A stretch of 54,252 bases of DNA from a virus, in IMG/VR virus record IMGVR_UViG_3300038549_000013, positions 1 through 54,252 of that record. The stretch is one strand, 5' to 3'. Positions 1-7,198 of this stretch are shown here, piece by piece; within the stretch, counting starts at the first letter, position 1, and each line of letters opens with the position of its first letter. The translations under genes were made by a program, and so were the position numbers. A model generated the notes under the pieces. It saw only the letters and a list, made by a program, of their open reading frames with translations. It was not told where the DNA came from and ran no database searches.

Positions 1-88
1 TCTTTATTTCCTGACTGACGTTTGCTGCTTCGCTGTAGTTGCCGTAAAGCGCCTGCTTGGCGTCAAGGGTCTGGTTGATGTCGGTCAT
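1..88 (-). CDS. DUF6378-like small phage protein, C-terminus cut by window edge
   Basis: The first 29 codons are visible on the minus strand, beginning at 88 and running off the left edge. The start MTDINQTLDAKQALYG followed by an acidic helix resembles short phage proteins grouped as DUF6378, which are typically annotated near nucleotide-metabolism or DNA-modification genes. Its ATG overlaps the stop of the DpdA-like gene (ATGA), so it is translationally coupled and the last visible gene of the leftward operon. Family assignment is from N-terminal pattern only. Confidence 0.55.
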   Translation of the reverse strand, partial: MTDINQTLDAKQALYGNYSEAANVSQEIK

Positions 89-828
89 CCTAGTAGGTCC
101 ATGTTTTGTTGAAATCCAGCGCCATCGCTATTCCACCTATGAGCAGCTGTGTGGTCTTCGATGTTCTCGATCATCACCACGGCGCGTGTGCGTTCTCGCC
201 TGGGCGTGTAAGAGCCGGTCCATCGCTGATCTCGGCCGCAGTTTCGGGCGACATTAGTGGAGTCGGCGGAGGCGAGAGGTAGCCTCGAAAATATCCCGGT
301 GTCTAGCATTCGCAGTCCATGAAGTTTGCACTTCGGCATGCCGTCAGCGTCGCACGCCACCGCCATGATCTCGGCCATGCGTGACCACCAGCGAGGCGTG
401 TTGGTGTCTGAGTACTGCCCGCTTGATCCAAGCGCGATGCGCGGGTATTCACTTACCAGTCGTTCGAGCCGCTCGAGGCTCTCGTGCATGTGGTACACGG
501 GCACAGAGACAGCCTTTGGCAGCGGCCAGCGCGCCAGATGCGCGTCGTTGTCTTCCTCGCTGCCATCGATGACGTCCGGGATCACGCACCAGTCGACTGC
601 CGGATGCTTGAGCCAATGCCGGCACCATGCAAGGTAGCCATCGAAGTCGTGCGCCTCTCCTGATTTCCACGCGCTGAAGGCGCCATTGTCCAGCACCACC
701 ATTTGGCAGACCTCGCAGGCTTCCTCAATCTGATCGGGCGCCTGAAAGCTAACCATGGCGTGCTTGCCCTTGTAGACTCGGCACATCACGTCCAGCGGAT
801 ACATCGGCAGGCCGTGGTATCTGATCAT
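85..828 (-). CDS. TGT/DpdA-like protein, possible 7-deazaguanine DNA-modification enzyme
   Basis: A 247-residue protein with the layout of phage proteins related to tRNA-guanine transglycosylase and DpdA, enzymes that exchange guanine for a 7-deazaguanine base. Visible blocks are LDNGAF (46-51, aligning with the catalytic DSGGF block of TGT), IPDVID (83-88), HMHES (113-117), LGSSGQ (133-138, like the TGT glycine block), HGLRML (170-175) and SADSTNVARN (187-196, where TGT has its nucleophile aspartate). It is shorter than bacterial TGT (about 375) and lacks an obvious zinc CxC site. ATGA overlaps join it to both neighbours. No preQ0 synthesis gene is in the window, so the base would have to come from the host. 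The fold is well supported; DNA as substrate is inferred from phage context. Confidence 0.7.
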   Translation of the reverse strand: MIRYHGLPMYPLDVMCRVYKGKHAMVSFQAPDQIEEACEVCQMVVLDNGAFSAWKSGEAHDFDGYLAWCRHWLKHPAVDWCVIPDVIDGSEEDNDAHLARWPLPKAVSVPVYHMHESLERLERLVSEYPRIALGSSGQYSDTNTPRWWSRMAEIMAVACDADGMPKCKLHGLRMLDTGIFSRLPLASADSTNVARNCGRDQRWTGSYTPRRERTRAVVMIENIEDHTAAHRWNSDGAGFQQNMDLLG

Positions 829-1064
829 GGCCGTATCGTTGTGATGTGGGTGCCGTGGTGGTGGGCTGTGATCGTTTGCCGCCCACCGAATCGCTCGAAC
901 AGCTTGTCGGCGATCTGCTCGTGATAGCCGATGTCAAAGTTCAGTATTTCCGACTGGAGCGACTCGACCATGATCGTGTCGTGTGACTCGATCGTGAGAT
1001 TGTAGGTCACCACGCGGCTGTTGTTCGGGCACTTCGCGGTGAATCGATGCGTATAGATGTTCAC
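825..1064 (-). CDS. conserved phage hypothetical protein
   Basis: A 79-residue protein with a conserved-looking ending, FGGRQTITAHHHGTHI, which I have the impression of seeing in other phage proteins. The GTG at 1064 is preferred because GGAG lies seven bases upstream and the codon overlaps the preceding stop (GTGA). The upstream in-frame ATG at 1082 lacks a ribosome site. The triple histidine could bind metal, but no catalytic motif is evident. Function unknown. Confidence 0.6.
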   Translation of the reverse strand: MNIYTHRFTAKCPNNSRVVTYNLTIESHDTIMVESLQSEILNFDIGYHEQIADKLFERFGGRQTITAHHHGTHITTIRP

Positions 1065-1258
1065 GGCTGCTCTCCCATCCACTCGTGATTCGGGTCGCGC
1101 TTCGAGGCATCTCCATTCCAGAAATGACCGAAATTTTGGACGGCGTGATTGATATCTGAAAGAGCAGCGTCGCGTTGGCTCCGTCTAAACGAAAAAAGAC
1201 CATTCTTGGATCGATGATAGATCCAACCAAGCAATTGCTCTGGCGTCAGATCGCTCAT
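1061..1258 (-). CDS. small hypothetical protein
   Basis: Sixty-five residues, starting MSDLTPEQLLGW, with ATGA coupling upstream and GTGA coupling downstream. It is hydrophilic with several aromatic residues and has no recognisable motif. It is accepted as a gene mainly because both boundaries show the operon's typical overlaps. Confidence 0.5.
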   Translation of the reverse strand: MSDLTPEQLLGWIYHRSKNGLFSFRRSQRDAALSDINHAVQNFGHFWNGDASKRDPNHEWMGEQP

Positions 1259-1371
1259 GGCACCCCCGCGGGCGCTGCGCCCAATGCCGGGTAGTGGTCA
1301 GCGCTCGTCCCGAGCAGGCGCTCCAGCTGCAGCACCTCGCATTCCTTGAGGTGTGCCTGAGTCCTGAGCAT
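1255..1371 (-). CDS. small ORF, possibly the second half of a frameshifted gene
   Basis: A 38-residue frame starting MLRTQAHLKECEVLQ, with natural helical composition, ending in an ATGA overlap with the next gene. It overlaps the tail of the ORF at 1298-1453 in a different frame. That ORF has the convincing start and this one the convincing end, so the two may be one protein broken by an indel, joined by programmed frameshifting, or two overlapping genes. Confidence 0.4.
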   Translation of the reverse strand: MLRTQAHLKECEVLQLERLLGTSADHYPALGAAPAGVP

Positions 1372-1453
1372 GCTCGTTGCATTCGATCCCGCGAACTGAC
1401 TCAAGTCGAGTCTCCATCGCCGACAAATTCTGCCAGTAAAGGGTTTTAGCCAT
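1298..1453 (-). CDS. small ORF coupled to the coiled-coil gene
   Basis: Fifty-one codons starting MAKTLYWQNLSAMETRL. The ATG sits inside the last codons of the upstream gene behind GGAGAACGGCA, a good ribosome site. The second half (after about residue 26) becomes less protein-like while the +1 frame becomes more so, suggesting that the functional product changes frame near 1371. Confidence 0.4.
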   Translation of the reverse strand: MAKTLYWQNLSAMETRLESVRGIECNEHAQDSGTPQGMRGAAAGAPARDER

Positions 1454-2507
1454 TGCCGTTCTCCTGCTTGCATGCTGGGCAATCTTCGCCTCGACCGTCG
1501 AAGCCATGCGTGCTGTAAATGTGCTCCAGCTTCTGCTCCGCCTGAGGCTGGTCTGCAGAGCTTTCCTTTTCGACCTGATCCCGCAGCAGCAGAGCGTATA
1601 TTGCGACCATCGCTTGCATTGTCTCAGGTCGCAGTCGGATAGGCGTCTTGTGCTCGCTGGTGACGAAACTCCACCAGTAATCGCCCTCGTGGAAAGATCC
1701 GTTAACCTCTGTGCCGTTCTCCAGCGTGATGGTGGTGCACTTCATTTCGATGATCTGATTCGGCTCATCGGCCTGCGGCTGGGCGAGGGCGGCGCGGGCG
1801 TAGTCGAGTGACATACGCCCCACCGATTCCCAGCTCAGCGGCTTTCGCGGGCCAGTAGAGCCGAGAGAATCCCATCCGGCCGACATGTCCAGTATCCACT
1901 GCAGATGCTCGCGCAACTTCCGCTCGCGCTCCTCAGCAGCCTTTGTTTTGAAGATGTACTCGTTGAGCTGGTCTTCTGCCTGACTGTGCATCATCTGGTA
2001 GCGCTCCATCCGCTCCCTCATCCCCCGCATATCCGCCAGCATCGCATCGCGGGCCGAGGCGTCGCTGGCGGCGTTTTGGGCGAGGGTGTCATAAGCGGAG
2101 AGCAGGTCTCGACGGATGTCGTACGTGTATTGCCATGTCGGCATCTCCTGCACAGGGCTGGCGGCGAGGTGCTCCAGTCGGATCTGCTCGACCCGCTCAT
2201 TCCGCTCCACCGCCACCGGCTTGCGCAACTCGGCGAGTTGTGAATGCAGGTCCGCTATCTGCAGAGCCATCGACTGCTCGCGATTGATGTAGGCAGCGAT
2301 GTTGAAGTCCTGGGTGGACAGCTTGCCGCGCAGCTCGGCGATGGTGGCATCGCGCTCACTAATTGCCCGCAGAAGAGTCGACACTGCGTCGCACGCCTCC
2401 AGATAAGCGGCGCGCTCGTGGGTGAACTCGTTAGCATTGCCGGCGAACCTGGATTCGGCTCGGCGCTTGATCGCCTGCAGCTGCTCGTCGGTGACTGGTG
2501 TGGTCAT
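1446..2507 (-). CDS. coiled-coil phage protein with C-terminal Cys pair
   Basis: A 353-residue acidic protein. Residues about 45-200 are rich in heptad-like Leu/Ala/Glu patterns (ERDATIAELRGKL, QIADLHSQLAEL), predicting coiled coil. A more globular part near 240-310 carries several Trp and Thr, and CPAC is near the end. Large variable coiled-coil proteins of the Ead/Ea22 type occupy similar early operons in lambdoid phages, but no specific family can be claimed. The start has GGAGATTGAG upstream. Confidence 0.6.
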   Translation of the reverse strand: MTTPVTDEQLQAIKRRAESRFAGNANEFTHERAAYLEACDAVSTLLRAISERDATIAELRGKLSTQDFNIAAYINREQSMALQIADLHSQLAELRKPVAVERNERVEQIRLEHLAASPVQEMPTWQYTYDIRRDLLSAYDTLAQNAASDASARDAMLADMRGMRERMERYQMMHSQAEDQLNEYIFKTKAAEERERKLREHLQWILDMSAGWDSLGSTGPRKPLSWESVGRMSLDYARAALAQPQADEPNQIIEMKCTTITLENGTEVNGSFHEGDYWWSFVTSEHKTPIRLRPETMQAMVAIYALLLRDQVEKESSADQPQAEQKLEHIYSTHGFDGRGEDCPACKQENGNG

Positions 2508-2508
2508 C

Positions 2509-2775
2509 TCAATCTCCGTTCAATGCCTTGTGAGTTTCTTTGGCGGTCAGCCCGATTGCCATGCAGCCGTGCAGGGTGGCGCTGAAGTAGTCTTTCCTGT
2601 GCTCCACGGCGAACCCACGAGCGACCAGTCTTTGCATAGATGCGTAGTGGTCGCAGCCAGGATTGCTGTTGAAGTGGTTGCGGTAGCACCAATGCTTGCG
2701 TGCCTTATCGCTGCGCACTCCCAGCATGTGGCGCAGGTTTTCGAGATCCTCAATCAAATGCTCGGCCTCGCTCAT
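2509..2775 (-). CDS. conserved phage hypothetical protein
   Basis: An 88-residue protein starting MSEAEHLIEDLENL, with a central NHFNSNPGCDHYASM segment and a hydrophobic LHGCMAIGLT patch. The stop is one base from the next start. Such H/C-containing small proteins are common in phage early operons. No enzymatic motif is recognised and function is unknown. Confidence 0.55.
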   Translation of the reverse strand: MSEAEHLIEDLENLRHMLGVRSDKARKHWCYRNHFNSNPGCDHYASMQRLVARGFAVEHRKDYFSATLHGCMAIGLTAKETHKALNGD

Positions 2776-2782
2776 CTTTGCC

Positions 2783-3073
2783 TCACTCAGCCGCGGCGCG
2801 CAGCGTTGGGAATTCGTTTTGCACGTGGTCAGCCGCCCTCAGCGAGCACTCGGCATCGTTGCACGCGAGGTGACGGGCGGGCGTGCAGATTTCGCGACAC
2901 CTCGGGCACAGCGGCTGGGCATAGTTACCTTCGCCGAGAAACTCAGTCACACCCTGTCGCGCGTCGAGTGCACGCAAGAAAGGCGCGACGCTGCCGTGAC
3001 CGTCCCAGCCGTAGAACAGTGCGCGCTCAGCGTCGGCGCGGGCCAGCTGGCAGATTCTGCATTCGCATGCCAT
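2783..3073 (-). CDS. zinc-knuckle small protein
   Basis: Ninety-six residues containing CECRIC at the N-terminus and CPRCREIC in the middle, two Cys clusters suited to bind one zinc. The start at 3073 is chosen because its ATG overlaps the stop of the upstream gene; the longer in-frame extension would run into that gene. It is one of several Cys-pair proteins in this operon. A nucleic-acid or protein-binding role is inference only. Confidence 0.55.
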   Translation of the reverse strand: MACECRICQLARADAERALFYGWDGHGSVAPFLRALDARQGVTEFLGEGNYAQPLCPRCREICTPARHLACNDAECSLRAADHVQNEFPTLRAAAE

Positions 3074-3411
3074 CAGCCGCCCTCCGCCTTGCGAATCAGA
3101 TCCCAGATAGGCTTGCAGGTGCTGCACGGTACAGAGTGATCCCACGCGGGGTCGCCGTTCCTATCGTTTCCAACGATCTCCGCACTGCCGCCGCACGCCT
3201 CGCACTTACTGCCGTACTCGCGGACCATCTTTAGAAGTTCCGGCACACACTCGACGGCGCGAGCGATGGCGTGGCCTCGATCGTCCGAGCCGTTCTGGAT
3301 CTGAGCAAGGCAGACCTGTCCGTCCATGGCCATGACTTCCCAGTGGCCCGAGTCATCCTCGACCCAGATGTAGCACCATGTGTCGTACAGGTATCTCAGG
3401 GGGTCGCTCAT
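3073..3411 (-). CDS. phage Cys-rich protein, paralog of its upstream neighbour
   Basis: One hundred and twelve residues. The stretch VPELLKMVREYGSKCEACGG followed by CSTC matches the plan of the next gene (APEMLALLRRYASECQVCRG, then CKAC): a helix, a CxxC, about 25 residues, then a second CxxC. The two are probably a tandem duplication that has diverged at the N-terminus. ATGA overlaps occur on both sides. Confidence 0.6.
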   Translation of the reverse strand: MSDPLRYLYDTWCYIWVEDDSGHWEVMAMDGQVCLAQIQNGSDDRGHAIARAVECVPELLKMVREYGSKCEACGGSAEIVGNDRNGDPAWDHSVPCSTCKPIWDLIRKAEGG

Positions 3412-3743
3412 GCCTCACCCGTTGCCTTTGCGATTGTTTCTCGAACATCGGCGCATGCTTTACAAGGCTTGTCTGTGTCAGGAATGCGGCCCTCTCCATC
3501 CCAGATCCAGCTGAGTCCAGAGCCGCGACACACTTGGCACTCGCTGGCATACCGCCGCAGCAAAGCGAGCATTTCGGGAGCGGCGCAAATCAGCGCGGCG
3601 TTCGCCTCCTTTTCGCCTGCGGCGTCCATCGAGAAGCACTCGGCCAGGGCGTACGGTTTGCTGTCATCGCCGTCTACAACGATGCACGTCCGCCATGCCC
3701 AGCCGTTGTAGACATACCAGTTTCCTTCGGTGTGCTTCGCCAT
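3408..3743 (-). CDS. phage Cys-rich protein with HTEGNW N-terminus
   Basis: One hundred and eleven residues. The N-terminus MAKHTEGNWYVYN and the segment EANAALICAAPEML are typical of a widespread small phage protein family (HTPG.W ... NA.LI.AAPE.L) of unknown function. C-terminal CQVC and CKAC form a zinc site. It is paralogous in its second half to the downstream gene. Confidence 0.6.
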   Translation of the reverse strand: MAKHTEGNWYVYNGWAWRTCIVVDGDDSKPYALAECFSMDAAGEKEANAALICAAPEMLALLRRYASECQVCRGSGLSWIWDGEGRIPDTDKPCKACADVRETIAKATGEA

Positions 3744-3965
3744 CTACGCCACATCTCCCATCCGCTCAAAAGCCACATCCGCCTGCACCAACTCGAGCAG
3801 CGCCCAGAAGGCGGTCAGGTCGCGGTAAAGCCTGTTGTCGTGCAGCTCGCCCTGCCAAATGTGCAGCATCGGGTCGCCGTACTCGCGCACCGCTCGCTCG
3901 AACGCCTCCATGTCCTCGGCATCGATGCGCTCGATGTAGGAGGCGGAGAAGGGGAGTGGAGTCAT
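3744..3965 (-). CDS. small hypothetical protein
   Basis: Seventy-three residues, acidic and rich in aromatic residues, with no motif recognised. Its TAG stop abuts the next start directly, and its ATG overlaps the stop of the C5-methyltransferase gene, so the gene is well framed by the operon. Confidence 0.55.
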   Translation of the reverse strand: MTPLPFSASYIERIDAEDMEAFERAVREYGDPMLHIWQGELHDNRLYRDLTAFWALLELVQADVAFERMGDVA

Positions 3966-4786
3966 GCTGCGAACTCGCGCGGGTAGAACGTCCGCCCGAT
4001 GAATTCAGAAAGCTCGATCGGTATCTTGGCAATCATGGCGCTGGCGAATTTGCGCTTGCTGCTGTTGTGACTGCCGAGGCGCATCGGCGATGAAGAGCCC
4101 GCACCGAACCAGTCCCCACCGCACTTCGTGCCTTCGTCGATATTTTCACCTCGGAACCAGCTGCCACCGGCGTTCTTGATAGCCGAATCTCGAAAACATC
4201 CAGACGCGCCACTACTCTTGTAGTCCGGCTGGCCGTACTTGCTCCAGTCGAGTCCGCCGACTTTCACGCCGCGCTTGCGCGGAATCGGCAACAGCGCAGG
4301 CACATCCCCCCAAAGGTAGAAACTGCCGTAGCGCCCGCGAGCACGGCCTACCCAGGGCTGCGCGCCCTTGACGTTCTCGACCACCATCGGGATGTGCCGG
4401 CCAGCCGCGGCACATGCCTCGCGCTGGATGCGGAAGCAAGCATCGAACAGTGCCGTGAGCTCGGCCGTGGTACGCGAGCCATCGTAGCCGTCCGGGAAAT
4501 CACATTGCCCGCGCAGCGCTCCAGCAATCTGCTTCGCACGCTGCCACGGCATCGCCATGTAGCTGAACTCCGTGCACGGCGGACTCGCCACAATCAGATC
4601 CGCCGAGGCGAACTGCTTGCCGTGAAGAGTGAGAACGTTCTGCAGCACCAGCTGCGCGGGATAGCGGTGCTGGCCGTAGACGTGTTGCTCGATGTCAAAG
4701 CCGATGACTTTCCAGCCAGTGGCGAGCAGACCATCGGTCCAACCTCCCAGGCCCGAGAACAAATCTATGGCGAGCGGCTTGCTCAC
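3962..4786 (-). CDS. phage C5-cytosine DNA methyltransferase
   Basis: A 274-residue Dcm-type enzyme that would transfer a methyl group from SAM to cytosine C5. Motif I is DLFSGLGGW (8-16), the catalytic loop is SPPCTEFS with C71, and ENV of motif VI is at 137-139. The family is usually 300-400 residues. Here the target-recognition part is short and the usual QxRxR motif VIII is not obvious, although IPRKRG (about 187-192) may replace it. Motifs IX/X are probably represented by the C-terminal helix ending in FIGRTFYP. No restriction nuclease lies beside it, so it is an orphan enzyme, plausibly protecting phage DNA from host restriction. Confidence 0.88.
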   Translation of the reverse strand: MSKPLAIDLFSGLGGWTDGLLATGWKVIGFDIEQHVYGQHRYPAQLVLQNVLTLHGKQFASADLIVASPPCTEFSYMAMPWQRAKQIAGALRGQCDFPDGYDGSRTTAELTALFDACFRIQREACAAAGRHIPMVVENVKGAQPWVGRARGRYGSFYLWGDVPALLPIPRKRGVKVGGLDWSKYGQPDYKSSGASGCFRDSAIKNAGGSWFRGENIDEGTKCGGDWFGAGSSSPMRLGSHNSSKRKFASAMIAKIPIELSEFIGRTFYPREFAA

Positions 4787-5160
4787 TTCGCCCCCGCCTG
4801 CGCGCCAGGAGCTGGCTCAAGGGCTTCATATGTGCGGTCGTAGCCGTTGCTCTCTCGCCAAGACAAGATAGCCTGGTCGAGAGTTGGGTGACGATCAACA
4901 CTGGAGCCTTGGCGTGTGCGTCGCTGCCACATAGCAATGCCAACTCGACCAGGACCGCTCCGGATTATCTTGACTCGGACACACAAGTCGTGGGCTAGAA
5001 AGACCAAACGTGTCAGGCATTCAGAGTCGAATGTGGCCAACCCCGTATAGGTAGCCACCTTCCATCCGCCCCCGAATGGCTTGATGTCCGGGCAGTGGTG
5101 CGCGCCGCGAAAGAAGCGGTGAAAGAAGCGCTCGGCTTCCTCTTTTGTCGTCTGTCTCAT
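4783..5160 (-). CDS. conserved phage hypothetical protein
   Basis: One hundred and twenty-five residues. The blocks IKPFGGGW, ATFDSECLTRLVFLAHD and RHPTLDQAI give the impression of a conserved phage protein of unknown role. It ends EPAPGAQAGAK, a string almost repeated in the gene at 6371-6595. ATGA couples it to the methyltransferase. Confidence 0.6.
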   Translation of the reverse strand: MRQTTKEEAERFFHRFFRGAHHCPDIKPFGGGWKVATYTGLATFDSECLTRLVFLAHDLCVRVKIIRSGPGRVGIAMWQRRTRQGSSVDRHPTLDQAILSWRESNGYDRTYEALEPAPGAQAGAK

Positions 5161-5402
5161 GCCGTTACTCCTCTCCGCTCAACCTTCACACGCACAGCCT
5201 CGATGGCCGTGTTGCACGCCTGCCTGTACAGCCGACTCGCATCCGCCAGCAGGCGCGGGCTCTTGCCATTGAGAGCACGGGCGAGCTGATTGCGGCGCAC
5301 GAGCAGCTGGCGCTGTAGCGGCCATGGGGCTAGCGCGTAATGCTCGAGGCACATCACGGCGTTGGAAGGCATCGCGCGGGCGCAGATGGGGCAGGGGTTC
5401 AC
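5157..5402 (-). CDS. small protein with N-terminal Cys motif
   Basis: Eighty-one residues starting from GTG at 5402 (GTGA overlap). The N-terminus CPICARAM followed by MCLEH could form a zinc knuckle (C, C, C, H). The rest is a basic helical stretch (RRNQLARALNG). Possible nucleic-acid binder; function unknown. Confidence 0.55.
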   Translation of the reverse strand: MNPCPICARAMPSNAVMCLEHYALAPWPLQRQLLVRRNQLARALNGKSPRLLADASRLYRQACNTAIEAVRVKVERRGVTA

Positions 5403-5674
5403 AGCACGCCCCTGTAGAGCCGCCTCTGGTCAATGCCGAGGGCCTTGGCAATCTCGGCCAGCGTATGGATGTGTACACGCTGCCTGCCTCCATGCTCGAC
5501 GTTGGTCAGCCACGTTCGAGTCATCTTCAGTTTCTTGGCGAAGTCCTCTTGCGTAATCCCGGCCTTCTCGCGCTCGGCCTTGATGTTGGCGCCGATCGCT
5601 GCGTAGATAGGCTCGACGTAGATCACACGCCAGACCGTCTTGGTTTGCTTGATCCGCGTTGGCTTTGGTTTCAT
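5399..5674 (-). CDS. XRE-type helix-turn-helix regulator
   Basis: Ninety-one residues. A canonical Cro/CI-type HTH covers about 27-85: IGANIKAEREKAGITQEDFA (helices 1-2), KKLKMTRTWLTNVEHG (turn and recognition helix) and LAEIAKALGI. It has no peptidase or dimerisation domain, so it is a small DNA-binding repressor or anti-repressor. It lies deep in the leftward operon rather than beside a switch, which makes it an internal or secondary regulator. Confidence 0.8.
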   Translation of the reverse strand: MKPKPTRIKQTKTVWRVIYVEPIYAAIGANIKAEREKAGITQEDFAKKLKMTRTWLTNVEHGGRQRVHIHTLAEIAKALGIDQRRLYRGVL

Positions 5675-6039
5675 TGCTTGGCCCGCCCGAACTGACGCAT
5701 TGCCATCTCGTGTGCGCGATATGCGTCGTCTTGGTTTTCAAAGCCGACCGTGAGGGTGTAGCCGCTCAGGTGATTTTTGGTGTAGGCGAAAGACGCTACC
5801 GGATTCGGCGCTGGCTTTTGCGGCCTTATCCAGTGCGTACACAGCCCCTTCGCCCACGCCAGCGTGTACAGAAAGCACAGCGCGAAGAAGCCCCACTGCT
5901 CGGCGCTCCATGCCGCGTAATACCAAAATGGCTGTCCAGCCAGACCAAACAGGCACGCGTACCGCTGCAGCTTGGGACCGCTCTGAGAGAGCGCGATAGC
6001 AGTGACGCCGGTCATGGCGATGGCGATTTGGTCGATCAT
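5671..6039 (-). CDS. small phage membrane protein
   Basis: One hundred and twenty-two residues. The start at 6039 (MIDQIAIAMTGV) overlaps the upstream stop and places a hydrophobic helix first. Two further hydrophobic stretches follow (RYACLFGLAGQPFWYY and WGFFALCFLYTLAWA), giving two or three membrane spans, then a soluble tail (about 85-122). This arrangement is frequent in tailed phages of proteobacteria; its role is unknown. Confidence 0.65.
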   Translation of the reverse strand: MIDQIAIAMTGVTAIALSQSGPKLQRYACLFGLAGQPFWYYAAWSAEQWGFFALCFLYTLAWAKGLCTHWIRPQKPAPNPVASFAYTKNHLSGYTLTVGFENQDDAYRAHEMAMRQFGRAKQ

Positions 6040-6374
6040 GGCGCGTGCCTCCCGTGCCCGCTGCAACGCGAGCACTGCGACACTGAGATGCGTCCAATCG
6101 GACCGAAGTGCTGCACGTCTGAACCAGTGCCATTGCAGACACGGCAAGTGACCTTGGACCGCTCTTTTTCCAGTTCCTTTTTCAGCCGCTCAGCTTCTGT
6201 GGGGCCACGATATGGGCCGGCTGCTGCAGGTCCGCCGAAATAGTCGCCAGCGGTCTCAGCGCAGTCGCAGACATCGAGCGCCAGCGCGTCGACTTGTGCC
6301 GCGGTGACCTCAATGCCGTGCTCGGCGCATTGCTCGGCCAGCATCTCCTTCCAGAACTGCAGACGCTCTCTCAT
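6036..6374 (-). CDS. DnaJ-type zinc-knuckle protein
   Basis: One hundred and twelve residues from the ATG at 6374 (ATGA overlap). After a helical N-terminal half, the C-terminus has CRVCNGTG and CSRCSGHG, two CxxCxGxG repeats as in the DnaJ cysteine-rich domain, binding one zinc. No J-domain is present. Such proteins are scattered through phage early operons without known function. Confidence 0.6.
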   Translation of the reverse strand: MRERLQFWKEMLAEQCAEHGIEVTAAQVDALALDVCDCAETAGDYFGGPAAAGPYRGPTEAERLKKELEKERSKVTCRVCNGTGSDVQHFGPIGRISVSQCSRCSGHGRHAP

Positions 6375-6595
6375 GCAGCCTCCCGCAGCAGTTCGCTGAC
6401 GTTGCACTGATGCACCAAGAAGCTAATGGCCCACACCCAGGTCCCCGTCCCCGCAGCCTTCGCCGCCTGCGCGCCAGGGGCGGGCTCAGCAGAGGGCAGC
6501 TCCATCGCGTCCAGCGGACTGATGCGCCAAAGTTGCTCGTAGTCGATCCGGTTGGCCAGGGCCAGGATGCATTCGGGTTTGTTCTTGCCGCTCAT
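6371..6595 (-). CDS. small hypothetical protein
   Basis: Seventy-four residues. The middle AEPAPGAQAAKAAG is a flexible linker like that of the 4783-5160 product, and the C-terminus is hydrophobic (TWVWAISFLVHQC), possibly membrane-associated. ATGA overlaps occur on both sides. No family recognised. Confidence 0.5.
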   Translation of the reverse strand: MSGKNKPECILALANRIDYEQLWRISPLDAMELPSAEPAPGAQAAKAAGTGTWVWAISFLVHQCNVSELLREAA

Positions 6596-6765
6596 AGCGC
6601 TCTACCCCATGCCACCCACAGCAGCGCATACTCGATGTGCTTCGGTATCGGCTTGCCTGCTATGTAGTACCGCATCTGCCGAGGGCTGATCTCTATCAGC
6701 CGAGCGGCGCCGCACTGGGTCAGTCCTGCTTCTTCCAGCAGGCGCCGGAGTTGCTTGGGGGTCAT
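6592..6765 (-). CDS. small helix-turn-helix protein
   Basis: Fifty-seven residues from the ATG at 6765, which overlaps the stop of the upstream gene; a longer form from 6801 is possible. MTPKQLRRLLEEAGLTQCGA and ARLIEISPRQMRYYIAGK form a compact HTH of the kind found in small phage Cro-like proteins. The final hydrophobic YALLWVAWGRAL probably packs the domain. DNA binding is likely; target unknown. Confidence 0.65.
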   Translation of the reverse strand: MTPKQLRRLLEEAGLTQCGAARLIEISPRQMRYYIAGKPIPKHIEYALLWVAWGRAL

Positions 6766-7109
6766 CCGAAGAGCGCCTTTGAAAGTTGCTGGACGTTCCA
6801 TGAGCTACCCAGGCGCTCTGCTGCTATCTTCGCCAAAGCATCGGCGCCGACTTTGAATGCGGCTTCGATGCCGGCCACGACTTGCAAGATCACCTCGGCC
6901 CTGCGGGCCACGAGCTGTTGGCGCACCTCCGGAAGTACTTCCTTCTCGATCCACTCGCCAACCTCCTTGGCCACGGCTTCCTTCACCTTCCAGCCGATCT
7001 CGCCTTGGATGGAATTCACGGCGCCGGCCACGATATTTTGGACGATCTGTCCACGCTGCTCGGATAGAGCGCGGGCTATCTCTGAATCGAAGTCAACCTG
7101 TTCGGTCAT
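6762..7109 (-). CDS. amphipathic helical phage protein, first gene of a transcription unit
   Basis: One hundred and fifteen residues, nearly all helical (EVGEWIEKEVLPEVRQQLVA), with no Cys or catalytic motif. It has a clear AAGGAT ribosome site and is preceded by the promoter and operator at 7146-7175, so it opens a sub-operon that can be expressed separately from the recombination genes upstream. Function unknown. Confidence 0.6.
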   Translation of the reverse strand: MTEQVDFDSEIARALSEQRGQIVQNIVAGAVNSIQGEIGWKVKEAVAKEVGEWIEKEVLPEVRQQLVARRAEVILQVVAGIEAAFKVGADALAKIAAERLGSSWNVQQLSKALFG

Positions 7110-7145
7110 GGTAATGATCCTTCTGTGATGCCGTTAGGTATGCGC

Positions 7146-7175
7146 ACTGTATGCTCAGTGTGCCTAGGCAGTCAA
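7146..7175 (-). promoter_or_regulatory. sigma70-type promoter with palindromic operator
   Basis: Read on the minus strand: -35 TTGACT (7175-7170), an 18-base spacer, then -10 TACAGT (7151-7146). CACTG...CAGTG, a 5-base inverted repeat with a 6-base gap, overlaps the -10 and is a likely operator. The 90 bases between the genes at 7109 and 7199 hold nothing else. It would drive the 7109-to-left genes. Confidence 0.55.
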
Positions 7176-7198
7176 GTCCTAGCAGACGGGCAAGGCTA

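Noticed and set aside
1-88. Partial gene taken as evidence for a 2-aminoadenine (Z-DNA) pathway
   Set aside because: Only 29 residues are seen and no PurZ or dATPase gene is in the window, so the link would be speculation.
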